A stretch of 64,000 nt of DNA from Gaiellaceae bacterium (GCA_026002995.1 BPGK01000001.1:868001-932000), one strand, 5' to 3'. Shown: positions 33,110 to 44,063, counted from the stretch's first letter. Made by a program: numbers and translations. Notes: a model not told the origin generated them from the sequence alone.

Positions 33110-34162
33110 CTATGATCCGAGAAGCCGAGCGATCGACTCGCCGGCGCGGCGTGCGGGGCGGAGCTCCCGCCATGTGCACTGCGTGGGCTCCTTGTCGTCC
33201 CGGAAGCGGAGGAGTTTCGTCCCGTGCCGGAAGCGGCGCCCCTGCACCTTGTCGTAGCGCACCTCGACCACGAGCTCGGGCCGCAGCGCCGCCTCCTCGA
33301 GCTCGCCCGTGCCCCAGCGGTTCGGCTCGGAGAAGCGACGCTCCGGCGCGTCCTCGAGCAGCGGCAGGACGCGGCGGGCGACCTCCTCGTGGCGCGCGGG
33401 CGCGACCGCCGCCGAGCCCACGTAGTCGAGCTCGCCGTCCTCCCCGTAGAGCCCGAGCAGGAGCGTTGCAATCCGGTCGGGACGGGACTTCCAGCGGAGC
33501 CCGACGACGACGCAGTCGGCCGTCCTCTCCGGCTTCACCTTGACGACGCCCTCGCGCGAGCCGGGAAGGTAGGGAAGGTCGGCGCGCTTGGCGACGACCC
33601 CGTCGAGGCCGATCGCCTCGAAGCGCTCGAGCCAGCCGAGCGCCTCCCCGCGGTCGGCCGTTGCGGGCGAGAGCTCGAACCGCCCGGCGAGTCGCTCGAG
33701 CGCGCGCCGGCGCTCGGCGAGCGGGCGCCGCCACAGCTCCCCACCCTTCCAGACGAGTACGTCGAAGGCGACGAAGCGCGCCGGAATCTCGGCCGCCAGC
33801 TTGCGGATGCGGCTCTCTGCGGGGTGCAGGCGCATCTGCATCGCGTCGAAGTCGAGGACGCCCTCGCGTTCGATGACGATCTCGCCGTCGAGCGCGGAGC
33901 GAGGCGGCAGCAGCGTCCCGAGCGGGCACAGTTCGGGGAAGTAGCGAAGCAGCGGACGTGCGTTTCGCGACCACAGGCGCAGTTCACCGCTCGCGTTCTC
34001 GAGCAGGCCGCGGAAGCCGTCCCACTTCGGCTCGTACTGCCACCCATCTCCCCACGGGAGCTCACGGACGAGCTCCGCCTCCATCGGGGGGAAGGGGATC
34101 GCGGGGTCGAGGTCTACCGGCCGCTCGACAGGGCTGCGCGGGCCGATTCGCGAGCGAGCCAC
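33110..34162 (-). CDS. ATP-dependent DNA ligase, LigC-like
   Basis: A 350-residue ATP-dependent ligase with a nucleotidyltransferase domain and an OB domain. The adenylated Lys is in EPKWDGFR (K46), motif III is FVAFDVLVW, motif IV GLDGVVAKR and motif V VKVKPER; LVVEVRYDKVQGRRFRH lies in the OB fold. It probably seals breaks after the polymerase encoded next to it. The start is a GTG at 34162 with TAGCTT 6 bases upstream, consistent with a leaderless transcript divergent from fabF. Confidence 0.92.
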   Translation of the reverse strand: MARSRIGPRSPVERPVDLDPAIPFPPMEAELVRELPWGDGWQYEPKWDGFRGLLENASGELRLWSRNARPLLRYFPELCPLGTLLPPRSALDGEIVIEREGVLDFDAMQMRLHPAESRIRKLAAEIPARFVAFDVLVWKGGELWRRPLAERRRALERLAGRFELSPATADRGEALGWLERFEAIGLDGVVAKRADLPYLPGSREGVVKVKPERTADCVVVGLRWKSRPDRIATLLLGLYGEDGELDYVGSAAVAPARHEEVARRVLPLLEDAPERRFSEPNRWGTGELEEAALRPELVVEVRYDKVQGRRFRHGTKLLRFRDDKEPTQCTWRELRPARRAGESIARLLGS

Positions 34163-34168
34163 GGCAGC

Positions 34169-34181
34169 AAGCTACTACGCT
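34169..34181. promoter_or_regulatory. Back-to-back -10 boxes for ligC and fabF
   Basis: TAGCTT reading left (34169-34174) serves the ligase gene and TACGCT reading right (34176-34181) serves fabF. They are one base apart, and each lies 6-8 bases from its start codon, so the two polymerases would compete for the same DNA. Confidence 0.45.
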
Positions 34182-34189
34182 CTCGCGGC

Positions 34190-35425
34190 ATGCGTCGGGT
34201 TGCGGTCACCGGCCTCGGAGCGGTCACCCCGCTCGGCCTCGATGCGCGCGCGACGTGGGAAGGAGCGATCGCGGGACGCAGCGGCGTCGACTTCATCCGC
34301 TCCTTCGACGCGTCCGGGTACCCAGTTCGGATCGCCTCCGAGGTGAAGGACTTCGACCCGGTCGCCGTCGTCGGCCCGAAGGATGCGCGGCGCCTGGAGC
34401 GCAACGTCGTCCTCGCCGTCGCCGCGGCGCGCGAGGCCTGGGAGGACGCGGGCGTGCACGGCGTCGACCCGGCGCGCGCGGGGATCCTCGTCGGCTCGGC
34501 GATCGGTGGCGTGACGGGGGTCCTCGCGCAGGAGGAGGTACGCCGAGAACGCGGACACGCCCGTGTCTCGCCGTGGTTCCTGCCGAACGTGCTCGTGGAC
34601 TCCGCGAGCGGGCAGATCGCGATCGACCTCGGGCTGCGCGGCCCGAACTACGCGCCCGTCTCCGCCTGCGCGACGGGCTCGCACGCGGTGGGGGAGGCCG
34701 CCGAGCTGATCCGCCGTGGCGACGCCGACGTCGTGCTCGCGGGCGGCACCGAGGCCTGCCTGCACCCGCTCATCCTCGCCGGCTTCTGCGCCATGCGCGG
34801 CCTCGTCGCCGAGGAGGAGGATCCGACGCGAGCCTCACGGCCGTTCGACGCGACGCGGGCGGGCTTCGTGATGGGAGAGGGCGCGTGCGTGCTCTGCCTC
34901 GAGGACCTCGAACGGGCGCAGGCGCGGGGAGCGCGCATCTACGCGGAGGTGCTCGGGTACGGGACGTCGAACGACGCGCACCACATGGCTCAGCCTGACC
35001 CCGAGTCCGTCGGGGTGGCGGAGATGATGCGGGCCGCCCTGAAGCGGGCAGGGGTCGAGCCCGAGCGGGTCGGGTACATCAACGCGCACGGCACCTCGAC
35101 GCCGCTCGGCGACCTCGCCGAGACGAAGGCGATCAAGGCCGTCTTCGGCGAGCACGCCTACCGGCTCGCCGTCTCCTCGACGAAGTCCGTGCTCGGCCAC
35201 CTCTTCGGGGCTGCGGGTGCGGTCGAGGCGATGATGTGCGTCCTCGCGCTCCACGAAGGAGTCCTCCCGCCCACGATCAACTACCGCAACCCGGACCCCG
35301 AGTGCGACCTCGACTACGTGCCGAACGAGGCGCGACGCGTGCAGGTCGAGGTGGCCCTCTCGAACGCGATGGGCCTCGGCGGCCACAACGCGTGCGTCCT
35401 GCTTGGGCGGGTGCACGGAGCCTGA
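34190..35425 (+). CDS. fabF: Beta-ketoacyl-ACP synthase II
   Basis: A 411-residue condensing enzyme of fatty-acid elongation. The start at ATG 34190 gives MRRVAVTGLGAVTPLG, the usual beginning; upstream open sequence lies antisense to the ligase gene. The active-site Cys is C160 (VSACATGSHA), with the two catalytic His in NAHGTSTPLGD and SVLGHLFGAAGAVEA; GLGGHNACVLL closes the fold. All catalytic residues are present. It stands alone rather than in a fab operon, and a free acyl carrier protein is encoded 3 kb away (38148-38399). Confidence 0.95.
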   Translation: MRRVAVTGLGAVTPLGLDARATWEGAIAGRSGVDFIRSFDASGYPVRIASEVKDFDPVAVVGPKDARRLERNVVLAVAAAREAWEDAGVHGVDPARAGILVGSAIGGVTGVLAQEEVRRERGHARVSPWFLPNVLVDSASGQIAIDLGLRGPNYAPVSACATGSHAVGEAAELIRRGDADVVLAGGTEACLHPLILAGFCAMRGLVAEEEDPTRASRPFDATRAGFVMGEGACVLCLEDLERAQARGARIYAEVLGYGTSNDAHHMAQPDPESVGVAEMMRAALKRAGVEPERVGYINAHGTSTPLGDLAETKAIKAVFGEHAYRLAVSSTKSVLGHLFGAAGAVEAMMCVLALHEGVLPPTINYRNPDPECDLDYVPNEARRVQVEVALSNAMGLGGHNACVLLGRVHGA

Positions 35426-35482
35426 GACGAGAGCGCTTGCCAGCGCCGCTGCCGGTGCGAGCGAACCCGGGAGGCGAGGAGA

Positions 35483-36145
35483 TCAGGCGCGGAGCCCGTC
35501 CGCGTGTATGACGCTCGCATCGAGCTCGGCGAGGGAGGAGAGCACCGCGTCGGCGAGCGCGAGCGCGTCCTCGGGCGGCGGGTAGCGGCGGTTCGGGATC
35601 GCGAGCACTCGCATCCCGGCCGCATGGGCGGCGCGGATTCCGTTCGCCGAGTCCTCGATTGCCGCGGAGCGCTCCGGCGGCACGCCGAGGCGGCGCGCCG
35701 CCTCCAGGAACACGTCGGGCGCTGGCTTCCCGTGCGCGACCTCCTCCGAGGAGACGGTCGTCTCGAAGTACCGCGCGAGGCCCGAGCGCTCGAGCACGAC
35801 GTCGATGAGCGGGCGGTTGGAGGACGACGCGAGCCCGAGCCGGAACGACCCCGCGAGACGCTCGACGGCCTCCACCGCCCCCTCGATGAGCGGCAGCTCC
35901 GCCTCGTAGCGGGCGAGCATCCGCCGCACAACCTCGGCCGAGATCTCCTCCGGCGGGTCGGGGAGCCCGATCATGTCGTGCATGTAGCGTGACCACTCCG
36001 GCGAGCTCATGCCCATCATGTCCGCCTGCGCGCGCTCGTGCCAGCGCCCGCCCCGCTCGCGCGCGAGCGCCTCGCGCACCTCGTCCCAGACGTGCTCGGA
36101 GTCGAGGAGCACGCCGTCGAGGTCGAAGACGACGGCTTCGATCAC
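35483..36145 (-). CDS. HAD-family hydrolase, phosphoglycolate phosphatase/beta-phosphoglucomutase-like
   Basis: A 220-residue haloacid-dehalogenase enzyme. Motif I is VVFDLDGVLLDS with the nucleophile D8 and acid/base D10, motif II LASSSN, motif III Lys in HGKPAPDVFLEAA, and motif IV AIEDSANGIRAAHAAGM. The helical cap after motif I marks subfamily IA (phosphatases or phosphomutases of small sugar phosphates). It is coupled by a 4-bp overlap to the FMN oxidase gene upstream, so it may clear a phosphorylated two- or three-carbon hydroxy acid. The substrate is not predictable. Confidence 0.88.
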   Translation of the reverse strand: MIEAVVFDLDGVLLDSEHVWDEVREALARERGGRWHERAQADMMGMSSPEWSRYMHDMIGLPDPPEEISAEVVRRMLARYEAELPLIEGAVEAVERLAGSFRLGLASSSNRPLIDVVLERSGLARYFETTVSSEEVAHGKPAPDVFLEAARRLGVPPERSAAIEDSANGIRAAHAAGMRVLAIPNRRYPPPEDALALADAVLSSLAELDASVIHADGLRA

Positions 36146-37434
36146 GCCCGCTGCAGCGCGTCGGGCCCGATGTCGCGGAGCGACGCGCAGCCGGCGAGAC
36201 CCATCGTGAGGTCGAAGTCCGCGCGCAGGTTGCGGATCACCTCGCGAACGCCCTGCTCACCACCTGCCGCGAGCCCCCAGACGTAGGGCCTGCCGAGCCC
36301 GACCGCGGACGCGCCGAGCGCGAGCGCGCGGAAGACGTCCGCGCCCGAGCGCACCCCGCTGTCGAGGAGCACTGGAACACGTCCACCCACGGCCTCGACG
36401 ACCGCCGGCAGCGCATCCATCGTCGCGATCGCGCCGTCTACCTGCCTGCCGCCGTGGTTCGACACCACGATTCCGTCCATCCCGTGCTCGACCGCGGCGC
36501 GCGCGTCGGCGGGGTGGAGGATGCCCTTCAGCAGGATGGGGAGATCGGTGCGCTCGCGCAGGAAGGCGAGGTCGTCCCAGGTGAGGGAGGGGCGGGAGTA
36601 CGTCTCCACGAACCGGCGGACCGCTGCCCGCGCGAGGCCCGAGCGGAGGCCGTGGAGGCGGGAGCCCGGAAAGGAGCCGGCGAGCTCCCAGAGCGTTCCG
36701 AGCGCGGAGAGCGTGATCCTGCCGCCCGGGGGCGGCTCCTGTCGCAGCGTCTCCTGCAGGGCCTCGAGGAAGACGGGGTCGCTCGTGTACTGCGCGATCC
36801 CGCGCCCGCGCAGGAACGGGAGGTAGGCGAGGTCGAGGTCGCGGACGCGCCAACCGAGCATCGTCGTGTCGAGCGTGAGCACGATCGCCGAGCAGCCGCA
36901 GCGCGCGGCGCGCGCGAGGAAGCTCTCCACCAGCGCGTCGTGTGTCGACCAGTAGAGCTGGAACCAACGTGGCGCGTCGCCCATCGCGCGCGCGGTCTCC
37001 TCCATCGCCACAGACGCCTGGTTCGAGAAGACGAACGGGATGCCCTCTGCGGCGGCTGCGCGTGCGACGGCGAGATCGGCGTCTGGGTGCGCGAGGTCGA
37101 GGACGCCGATGGGGCAGAGGAAGAACGGGCTCTGAAAGGGCGTGCCGAGCACCTCGACGCCGGTGCTCCGGCGCGAGACGTCGCGCAGCATGCGGGGGAC
37201 GATGCGCCAACGCTCGAACGCCTCGCGGTTCGCCCGGATCGTCTCCTCGGTCCCCGCGCCGCCCGCGACGTACGCGTAGCCTTCGCGACTCATCTTCCGC
37301 CGAGCGGCGCGCTCGAGGCGCTCGAACGAGACCGGCACGTGCGGCAGCGCGCCGCGCGCGCCGCCGATGTAGACCTCGAACTGCCGCTCGCGGCCGATCC
37401 CCGGCGAGGGCGGTGGTGGGGCGTCCTCGGGCAT
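36142..37434 (-). CDS. FMN-dependent alpha-hydroxy acid oxidase/dehydrogenase (lactate 2-monooxygenase-like)
   Basis: A 430-residue member of the lactate/glycolate oxidase family that oxidises L-2-hydroxy acids. Core motifs: FFLCPIGVLDLAHPDAD, PRWFQLYW, LTLDTTMLGWR, ILLKGILHPADA (FMN-phosphate Lys), the catalytic VVSNHGGRQVDG and LLDSGVRSGADVFRALALGA. Its N-terminal 40 residues and length resemble lactate monooxygenases more than glycolate oxidases. ATG 37434 has TAGGGT 6 bases upstream (leaderless type). It is followed by the HAD phosphatase. Confidence 0.9.
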   Translation of the reverse strand: MPEDAPPPPSPGIGRERQFEVYIGGARGALPHVPVSFERLERAARRKMSREGYAYVAGGAGTEETIRANREAFERWRIVPRMLRDVSRRSTGVEVLGTPFQSPFFLCPIGVLDLAHPDADLAVARAAAAEGIPFVFSNQASVAMEETARAMGDAPRWFQLYWSTHDALVESFLARAARCGCSAIVLTLDTTMLGWRVRDLDLAYLPFLRGRGIAQYTSDPVFLEALQETLRQEPPPGGRITLSALGTLWELAGSFPGSRLHGLRSGLARAAVRRFVETYSRPSLTWDDLAFLRERTDLPILLKGILHPADARAAVEHGMDGIVVSNHGGRQVDGAIATMDALPAVVEAVGGRVPVLLDSGVRSGADVFRALALGASAVGLGRPYVWGLAAGGEQGVREVIRNLRADFDLTMGLAGCASLRDIGPDALQRA

Positions 37435-37440
37435 GACAGG

Positions 37441-37479
37441 ACCCTACCCCGTGCGCCACCTCGGGTCTGGAAGCAGAAT
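37441..37479. promoter_or_regulatory. Divergent -10 boxes for the FMN oxidase and sugar transferase genes
   Basis: TAGGGT reads left at 37441-37446, 6 bases from the oxidase ATG. CAGAAT reads right at 37474-37479, 6 bases from the sugar transferase GTG at 37486. Confidence 0.4.
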
Positions 37480-37485
37480 CGTGGC

Positions 37486-38130
37486 GTGCAGCCCGAGCCC
37501 GACCCGTACCCGCCGGCGAAGCGGGCGCTCGACAGGGGGTTGGCGGTCGCGCTCCTCGCGCTCCTCTCGCCGCTCTTCGCGCTCGCAGTCGGCGCGATCG
37601 CGTGGGGGTCGCTTCGGCACCCGCGCGACCGCGGCCCGTTCCTCTACCGCGAGCGCCGCGTCTCGGCAGGCCACGAGTTCGAGCTCCTGAAGTTCCGCAC
37701 GCTGCGGAGCGACGTCCTCCGGGCACACGCCGGGGAAGAGGGGCACGCGCGCCTCCTCGAGGCGGACGCCGCGAATCTCACGTGGGCCGGCCGCCGTGTC
37801 CTGAAGCCGTGGTACCTGGACGAGCTGCCGCAGCTCCTCAACGTCCTCCGGGGCGAGATGAGCCTCGTCGGCCCGCGCCCGTGGCCGCCGTCGATGGTCG
37901 CGCGTCAGGTGGAGCAGGGGCTCGACTACCGGCTGCGCGTTCCGGCCGGGTGGACTGGGCCGGCACAGATCCAGAAGGGCATCACCGATCCCTCCGGGTA
38001 CGCCGATCTCGATCTCGCCTACATCGAGGCGTGCCACCGGTCGAGGGGGCTCGGCGTCGTCACGCGCGACCTGCGCATCCTCTGGCGCACGGTGCACGTC
38101 CTCGCGCGGGGCGAGGGCCTCCGGTATTGA
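37486..38130 (+). CDS. Short bacterial sugar transferase (initiating glycosyl-1-phosphate transferase)
   Basis: A 214-residue protein that is only the catalytic part of a polyprenyl-phosphate glycosylphosphotransferase, like PglC-type monotopic enzymes. A KRALDRGLAVALLALLSPLFALAV re-entrant helix is followed by LLKFRTLRSDV, KPWYLDELPQLLNVLRGEMSLVGPRP and GWTGPAQIQKG. The start is the GTG at 37486. It is a paralogue of the large enzyme at 18167-19663 but lies 18 kb away among metabolic genes, so it may start a second glycan or glycolipid. No glycosyltransferase is adjacent. Confidence 0.88.
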   Translation: MQPEPDPYPPAKRALDRGLAVALLALLSPLFALAVGAIAWGSLRHPRDRGPFLYRERRVSAGHEFELLKFRTLRSDVLRAHAGEEGHARLLEADAANLTWAGRRVLKPWYLDELPQLLNVLRGEMSLVGPRPWPPSMVARQVEQGLDYRLRVPAGWTGPAQIQKGITDPSGYADLDLAYIEACHRSRGLGVVTRDLRILWRTVHVLARGEGLRY

Positions 38131-38147
38131 ACGCCAGAACGCGCGCG

Positions 38148-38399
38148 CTACGCGGTCTCGAGCGCGGCCGCGACGTAGTCCACGACCTGATCGAGCGTCT
38201 GCAGGCGCGCCCACTCGGCCTCGGGGATGTCCACGCCTGTCTGCTCGTGGATCCCGATGACGAAGTTGAGCGAGTCCATCGAATCGATGTCGAGCTGGTC
38301 GCGGAGGCTGAGGTCCGGCCGAAGCGTCGCGGGGTCGGCCTCGGGGGCGACCTCGCTCAGGGCATGGAGGACGGCAGCTCTGATCTCGTCTTGGTTCAT
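38148..38399 (-). CDS. Acyl carrier protein
   Basis: An 83-residue four-helix carrier. The phosphopantetheine attachment Ser is S40 in LDIDSMDSLNFVIGI, the D-S-M variant of the usual DSL. Acidic helices and length are normal for type II carriers. It is the last gene of a five-gene operon, sharing 4 bp with the E2 gene upstream (ATGA), and so is tied to a 2-oxoacid dehydrogenase rather than to fatty-acid synthesis genes. It may accept or donate the acyl group handled by E2 or by the acyl-CoA synthetase; that is inference from position. It is convergent with the sugar transferase gene. Confidence 0.88.
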   Translation of the reverse strand: MNQDEIRAAVLHALSEVAPEADPATLRPDLSLRDQLDIDSMDSLNFVIGIHEQTGVDIPEAEWARLQTLDQVVDYVAAALETA

Positions 38400-39598
38400 A
38401 GCTCCTCGGGCTCCTGGAGGTGGCGGTCGATGGTGGAGAGGAAGGCCGCGGCTCGATGGCCGTCGGTGACGCGGTGGTCGGCGGAGAGGCTCGCGTGCAC
38501 GACCGGGCAGGGAAGGACCTGTCCCTCGGAGATCCACGGCCGCTCCACGAGCGTCCCGAAGCCGACGATCGCGACCTGCGGTGGGAAGATCACCCCGAAG
38601 ACGCTCTCCACGCCGCGCTCGCCGAGGCTCGTCACGGTGATCGTCGGATCGGAGAGCTCGCTTGCGCGCAGCGAGAACGATCGTGCACGGGAGACGAGGT
38701 CGCGGAGCGCATGCATGAGCTCGTCCAGACTGAGCTCGTCCGTGCGGTGTATAGCGGGGGCGACGAGGCCGCCGCCGCGAAGCGCGATCGCGACGCCCAC
38801 GTTGATGTCCTGCCGCGTCACGAGCTCCTCGCCTTCCCAGACGGCGTTCAGCTCGGGCACCTCGCGGAGGGCGAGGGCGACGGCCTTGATGAAGAGGGCG
38901 CCGGAGAGGAGACGCTCGGTCACCGGGCGGCGGAGGTTCTCCTGCTGGAGCCAGGCGACCGCCTTCGACATGTCGATCGTCTGGCCGAGGTAGAAGTGCG
39001 GGATCTCGCGCTTCGAGCGCGACATCGACGCGGCGATCGCGCGCCGCATCGCCGCCTGGCGATCGGCGGTAGGCGCACTCGGAGGGGCCGGCGGCGCAGG
39101 GGTCGTCGCAGCTCCTGTCGGCGAGGCAGCAGCCTCTGCGGCGGCGGGCGCGCCGGCGCGTGCTCGTGCGGCGGCCTCGACATCCTTGCGTTGGATACGC
39201 CCGCCGGGGCCTGAGCCTCGGATCGTGGCCGGGTCGACGCCGAGCTCCCGCGCAAGCTGGCGCGCGGACGGCGAGATGAGGAGGCGCGGCTCCTCGACTG
39301 GGGTCGAGGACGGTTTTCCGGCGCCGGGAGCGGCGCTGCGAGCGACCTCCGTCGGCGACGCTCCGTCCTCCCGGATGCGCGCGAGCACGGTCCCAACGGG
39401 CACCTCCGTCCCCGGCTCCACGAACACCTCCTCCAGGACGCCGCTCGTGAACACCTCGACCTCGACGTCGGCCTTGTCCGTGTGGACGACGGCGACGATC
39501 TCGCCCTTCTCCACCCGGTCGCCTGGCTGCTTCAGCCACTCGAGGAGCGTGCCGGCGCTCATGTCGGCACCGAGGGCGGGCATGACGAAGTCGGCCAT
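38396..39598 (-). CDS. 2-oxoacid dehydrogenase E2 (dihydrolipoamide acyltransferase)
   Basis: A 400-residue E2. It has one lipoyl domain (residues about 1-77; lipoyl Lys K42 in HTDKADVEVEV), an E1/E3-binding peripheral domain (about 106-143, SPSARQLARELGVDP), an Ala/Pro-rich linker and a catalytic acyltransferase domain ending with the HxxxDG motif DHRVTDG. It passes the acyl group made by E1 to CoA. It overlaps E1 beta by 1 base and the ACP gene by 4. The acyl group (acetyl, branched, acetoin-derived) cannot be told. No E3 gene is nearby. Confidence 0.93.
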   Translation of the reverse strand: MADFVMPALGADMSAGTLLEWLKQPGDRVEKGEIVAVVHTDKADVEVEVFTSGVLEEVFVEPGTEVPVGTVLARIREDGASPTEVARSAAPGAGKPSSTPVEEPRLLISPSARQLARELGVDPATIRGSGPGGRIQRKDVEAAARARAGAPAAAEAAASPTGAATTPAPPAPPSAPTADRQAAMRRAIAASMSRSKREIPHFYLGQTIDMSKAVAWLQQENLRRPVTERLLSGALFIKAVALALREVPELNAVWEGEELVTRQDINVGVAIALRGGGLVAPAIHRTDELSLDELMHALRDLVSRARSFSLRASELSDPTITVTSLGERGVESVFGVIFPPQVAIVGFGTLVERPWISEGQVLPCPVVHASLSADHRVTDGHRAAAFLSTIDRHLQEPEEL

Positions 39599-40578
39599 CA
39601 GAACGCCATCTCCTTCACCGCGTGGACGATGCGCTCGGTGCTCGGGAGGGCTGCCTCCTCGAGGTGCTTCGCGTACGGAATCGGCACCTCCGCCGTGCAG
39701 ACCCGCCGAACCGGCCAGTCGAGGAGGTCGAAGCCGCGCTCCATGATCTGGGCGCTGACCTCCGCGGCGAGGCTGCCCGTCTTCCAGCCCTCGTCGACGA
39801 TCACGAGGCGGTGCGTCTTCGCGAGCGAGGCGAGGATCGTCTCCGTGTCGAGCGGGCGGAGCGTCCGCAGGTCGATCACCTCGGCGTCGATGCCGTCGGC
39901 TGCGAGGGTCTCCGCAGCCTGCAGGCACTTGCCGAGCGAGCCGCCGTACGTGACGAGCGTGACGTCGTCACCCCCTCGGCGCACCGCCGCGTGGTCGATG
40001 TCCACGGCATGCGGCGTCTCCTCGAGCTCTCCCTCCAGCGGGTAGAGGGTCGCGTGCTCGAAGATGAACACCGGGTCGGGGTCGTCGAGCGCTGCGAGCA
40101 GCATCCCTCGCGCATCCTCGGGTGTCGCGGGCGCGAGGGCGCGCACGCCGGGGATGTGCGCGTACCAAACCTCGAGACTGTGCGCGTGCTGCGCGGCGAG
40201 CTGACGTCCGGCGCCCGTCGCCATGCGCACGACGAGCGGCACGCTGAGCTGGCCGCCCGACATGTACCGCAGCGTCGCGGCGTTGTTCACGATCTGATCG
40301 AGCGCGAGCAGGCTGAAGTTGATCGTCATCACCTCGACGATCGGCCGCATCCCGTTCAGCGCGGCGCCGATCCCGGCGCCGACGAAGGCCGACTCCGAGA
40401 GCGGCGTGTTGCGGACGCGCTCAGGCCCGAACTCCTCGAGCAGGCTCATGCTCACCGCAAACGCCCCGCCGTACGCACCGACGTCCTCGCCCATGAGGAA
40501 CACCCGCTCGTCCGTGGCGAGCGCGTGGCGGATGCCAGCTCGGGAGGCCTCGCGGTAAGTGAGCGTGACGGTGCTCAT
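39598..40578 (-). CDS. 2-oxoacid dehydrogenase E1 component, beta subunit
   Basis: A 326-residue transketolase-like subunit, pairing with the alpha subunit encoded upstream. Start at ATG 40578 ([16 protein letters not shown]). Features: [32 protein letters not shown], the [16 protein letters not shown] loop and a C-terminal [18 protein letters not shown]. Together E1 decarboxylates a 2-oxoacid, or cleaves acetoin, with thiamine diphosphate. It is coupled to E1 alpha (4-bp overlap) and E2 (1-base overlap). Confidence 0.93.
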   Translation of the reverse strand: MSTVTLTYREASRAGIRHALATDERVFLMGEDVGAYGGAFAVSMSLLEEFGPERVRNTPLSESAFVGAGIGAALNGMRPIVEVMTINFSLLALDQIVNNAATLRYMSGGQLSVPLVVRMATGAGRQLAAQHAHSLEVWYAHIPGVRALAPATPEDARGMLLAALDDPDPVFIFEHATLYPLEGELEETPHAVDIDHAAVRRGGDDVTLVTYGGSLGKCLQAAETLAADGIDAEVIDLRTLRPLDTETILASLAKTHRLVIVDEGWKTGSLAAEVSAQIMERGFDLLDWPVRRVCTAEVPIPYAKHLEEAALPSTERIVHAVKEMAF

Positions 40579-41569
40579 GGCGAGCGAGGGGTCGTGACGT
40601 CCTTCAGCAGGTCCTCGACGGGCTCGATCGGCGCCGCGTCGGCGAACGCGATCGCCTCGTCGAGCTCGGCTGCGACCGCCGCCTCGAGCTCCTCGAGGTC
40701 GCCGTCGGAGATGAGCTCGGCAGCGCGCAGGCGCTCCTCGAAGAGCACGATGGGGTCGCGCCGCTTCCAGCGCTCGATCTCCTCCTTCGTGCGGTAGAGG
40801 TCGGGATCGGCCATGGAGTGCGCGCGGAAGCGGTAGGTGCGCAGCTCGAGGAAGCGCGGCTCGCCCGTCTCTCGCACCTCGTCCGCCGCCCGGCGCGCGG
40901 CCGCTTCGACCTCGAGCACGTCCATGCCGTCGACGGCGTGCGCCGGGATCCCGTAGCTTCGCGCGCGCGCGGCGATGTCGGTGACGGCCAGCTCTTGGAC
41001 GATGGGCGTCCCCATCGCGTAGAGGTTGTTCTCGCACAGGAAGAGCACGGGCAGCTTCCAGAGCGCCGCCAGGTTGAGCGATTCGTGGAACTCCCCTTCT
41101 GCCACCGCACCCTCGCCGAAGAAGCAGGCGCTGACGCGTCGTCGGCCCTGCATCGCGTCTGCGAGCGCGAGGCCGACGGCGATCGGCAGCCCGCCGCCCA
41201 CGATCGCGTACCCCCCGTAGAAGCGGCGCGACACGTCGAAGAAGTGCATCGAGCCGCCGCGGCCGCGGCTGCAGCCGCTCGCCTTCCCGAACATCTCGGC
41301 CATCAGCGACGACGCCGGCAGCCCCCGCGCCAACGCGTGGCCGTGCTCGCGGTAGGTCGCCACGACGGCGTCGTTCGGTGTGAGCGCCTGCATCACCCCG
41401 ACCGCGACCGCCTCCTCGCCGATGTAGAGGTGCAAGAAGCCGCGGATCTTCGCGAGGCTGTACTGCTCGGCGGCGCGCTCCTCGAAGCGGCGGATCCGCA
41501 GCATCTCGCGCAGCAGGCGCAACCCGTGATCGCGATCGAGCGTGGTTGCCTTCGCCGTCGCCTCGGTGC

Positions 41570-41573
<4 letters not shown>
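40575..41573 (-). CDS. 2-oxoacid dehydrogenase E1 component, alpha subunit
   Basis: A 332-residue thiamine-diphosphate-binding subunit. The cofactor motif starts [31 protein letters not shown] (about residues 150-180, GDG...NN type with E in place of D). [19 protein letters not shown] and a phosphorylation-loop-like [19 protein letters not shown] are typical of acetoin/pyruvate E1 alpha. ATG 41573 overlaps the synthetase stop by 4 bp. Similarity of the [17 protein letters not shown] region to acetoin dehydrogenases is noted, but substrate assignment from it is weak. Confidence 0.93.
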
Positions 41574-43336
<1,763 letters not shown>

Positions 43337-43452
43337 TCCGCTCCTTGTCCGAACGTCGCTTTCGGGAGCGATCCTCGTCCGGGCGGAGTCGCTCGTCATC
43401 CGAAGATGTGCCCAGGCGCCGTTCGGTCTACTACGGAAGTCGCGAGGAGATG

Positions 43453-43458
43453 TACCGT
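43453..43458 (+). promoter_or_regulatory. -10 box of the holin-X gene (leaderless arrangement)
   Basis: TACCGT, 7 bases before ATG 43466. Confidence 0.4.
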
Positions 43459-43465
43459 CTTCGCT

Positions 43466-43876
43466 ATGAGCGCGGACGCGAGCGACGGCGCCACCCGCCG
43501 CGGGATCCGGATCTCGCTGGCGCGGGTCGTGGCACACACGCGCGCGCTCGTGCGGCTCGAGCGAGAGCTCGCACGGGCGGAGCTCGAGCGGAAGGGCGAG
43601 CTCGTGGGCGGCGGAGTCGCTCTCGGGCTCGGCGCCGCGATCCTCTCCGTCTACGCCGTCGGCTTCGGGCTCGCGGCGCTCGCCACCGCGCTCGCGCTCG
43701 TCGTGGACTGGTGGCTCGCGCTCCTTCTCGTCTTCCTCGTCCTCCTCGTCTTCGTGGCGGGGCTCGCCCTCGGCTCGAGGCGGCTCCTGCGGGCCGCTGC
43801 TCCGATGAAGCCCGTGCAGGCGATCGAGGAGGCGAGGCTGACGAAGCAGGCGCTCAGGGGATCCCGTGGCGAGTGA
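43466..43876 (+). CDS. Actinobacterial holin-X (holin superfamily III)-like membrane protein
   Basis: A 136-residue protein with an amphipathic N-terminal helix ([20 protein letters not shown]), two strongly hydrophobic helices ([19 protein letters not shown] and [20 protein letters not shown]) and a basic tail. This is the DUF1469/holin-X layout common in actinobacterial housekeeping operons; a lysis role is not established for it. It overlaps the small DUF3618-like gene by 11 bp, the usual partner. Confidence 0.75.
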   Translation: MSADASDGATRRGIRISLARVVAHTRALVRLERELARAELERKGELVGGGVALGLGAAILSVYAVGFGLAALATALALVVDWWLALLLVFLVLLVFVAGLALGSRRLLRAAAPMKPVQAIEEARLTKQALRGSRGE

Positions 43877-44063
43877 GACCCGGAACGAGGCGGAGATCCG
43901 CGCCGAGCTCACCGCCGAGCGCGAGCAGCTCGTCGGGGCGCTCGCCGACCTCCGGGCAAGCGTGGCAGCGAAGCGCCAGCCGGCGGCAGTCGTCGGTGGA
44001 GTCGCCGCCGCCGCAACCGCGCTCGTCGTCCTACGCGGCATCGCCCGCCGCCTGCGCGGGTAG
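43866..44063 (+). CDS. DUF3618-like small protein
   Basis: A 65-residue protein starting at a GTG inside the end of the holin-X gene. A charged helix ([21 protein letters not shown]) precedes a short hydrophobic stretch ([17 protein letters not shown]) and a basic end, as in DUF3618 proteins. Family function is unknown; it probably associates with the membrane alongside the upstream product. It ends right before tRNA-Ser(TGA) on the other strand. Confidence 0.7.
   Translation: MASETRNEAEIRAELTAEREQLVGALADLRASVAAKRQPAAVVGGVAAAATALVVLRGIARRLRG

Noticed and set aside
38148-39539. A single fused E2-ACP or larger protein in the ACP frame
   Set aside because: The frame upstream of ATG 38399 is antisense-like and out of phase with E2; the E2 stop and ACP start overlap as ATGA, so they are separate proteins.
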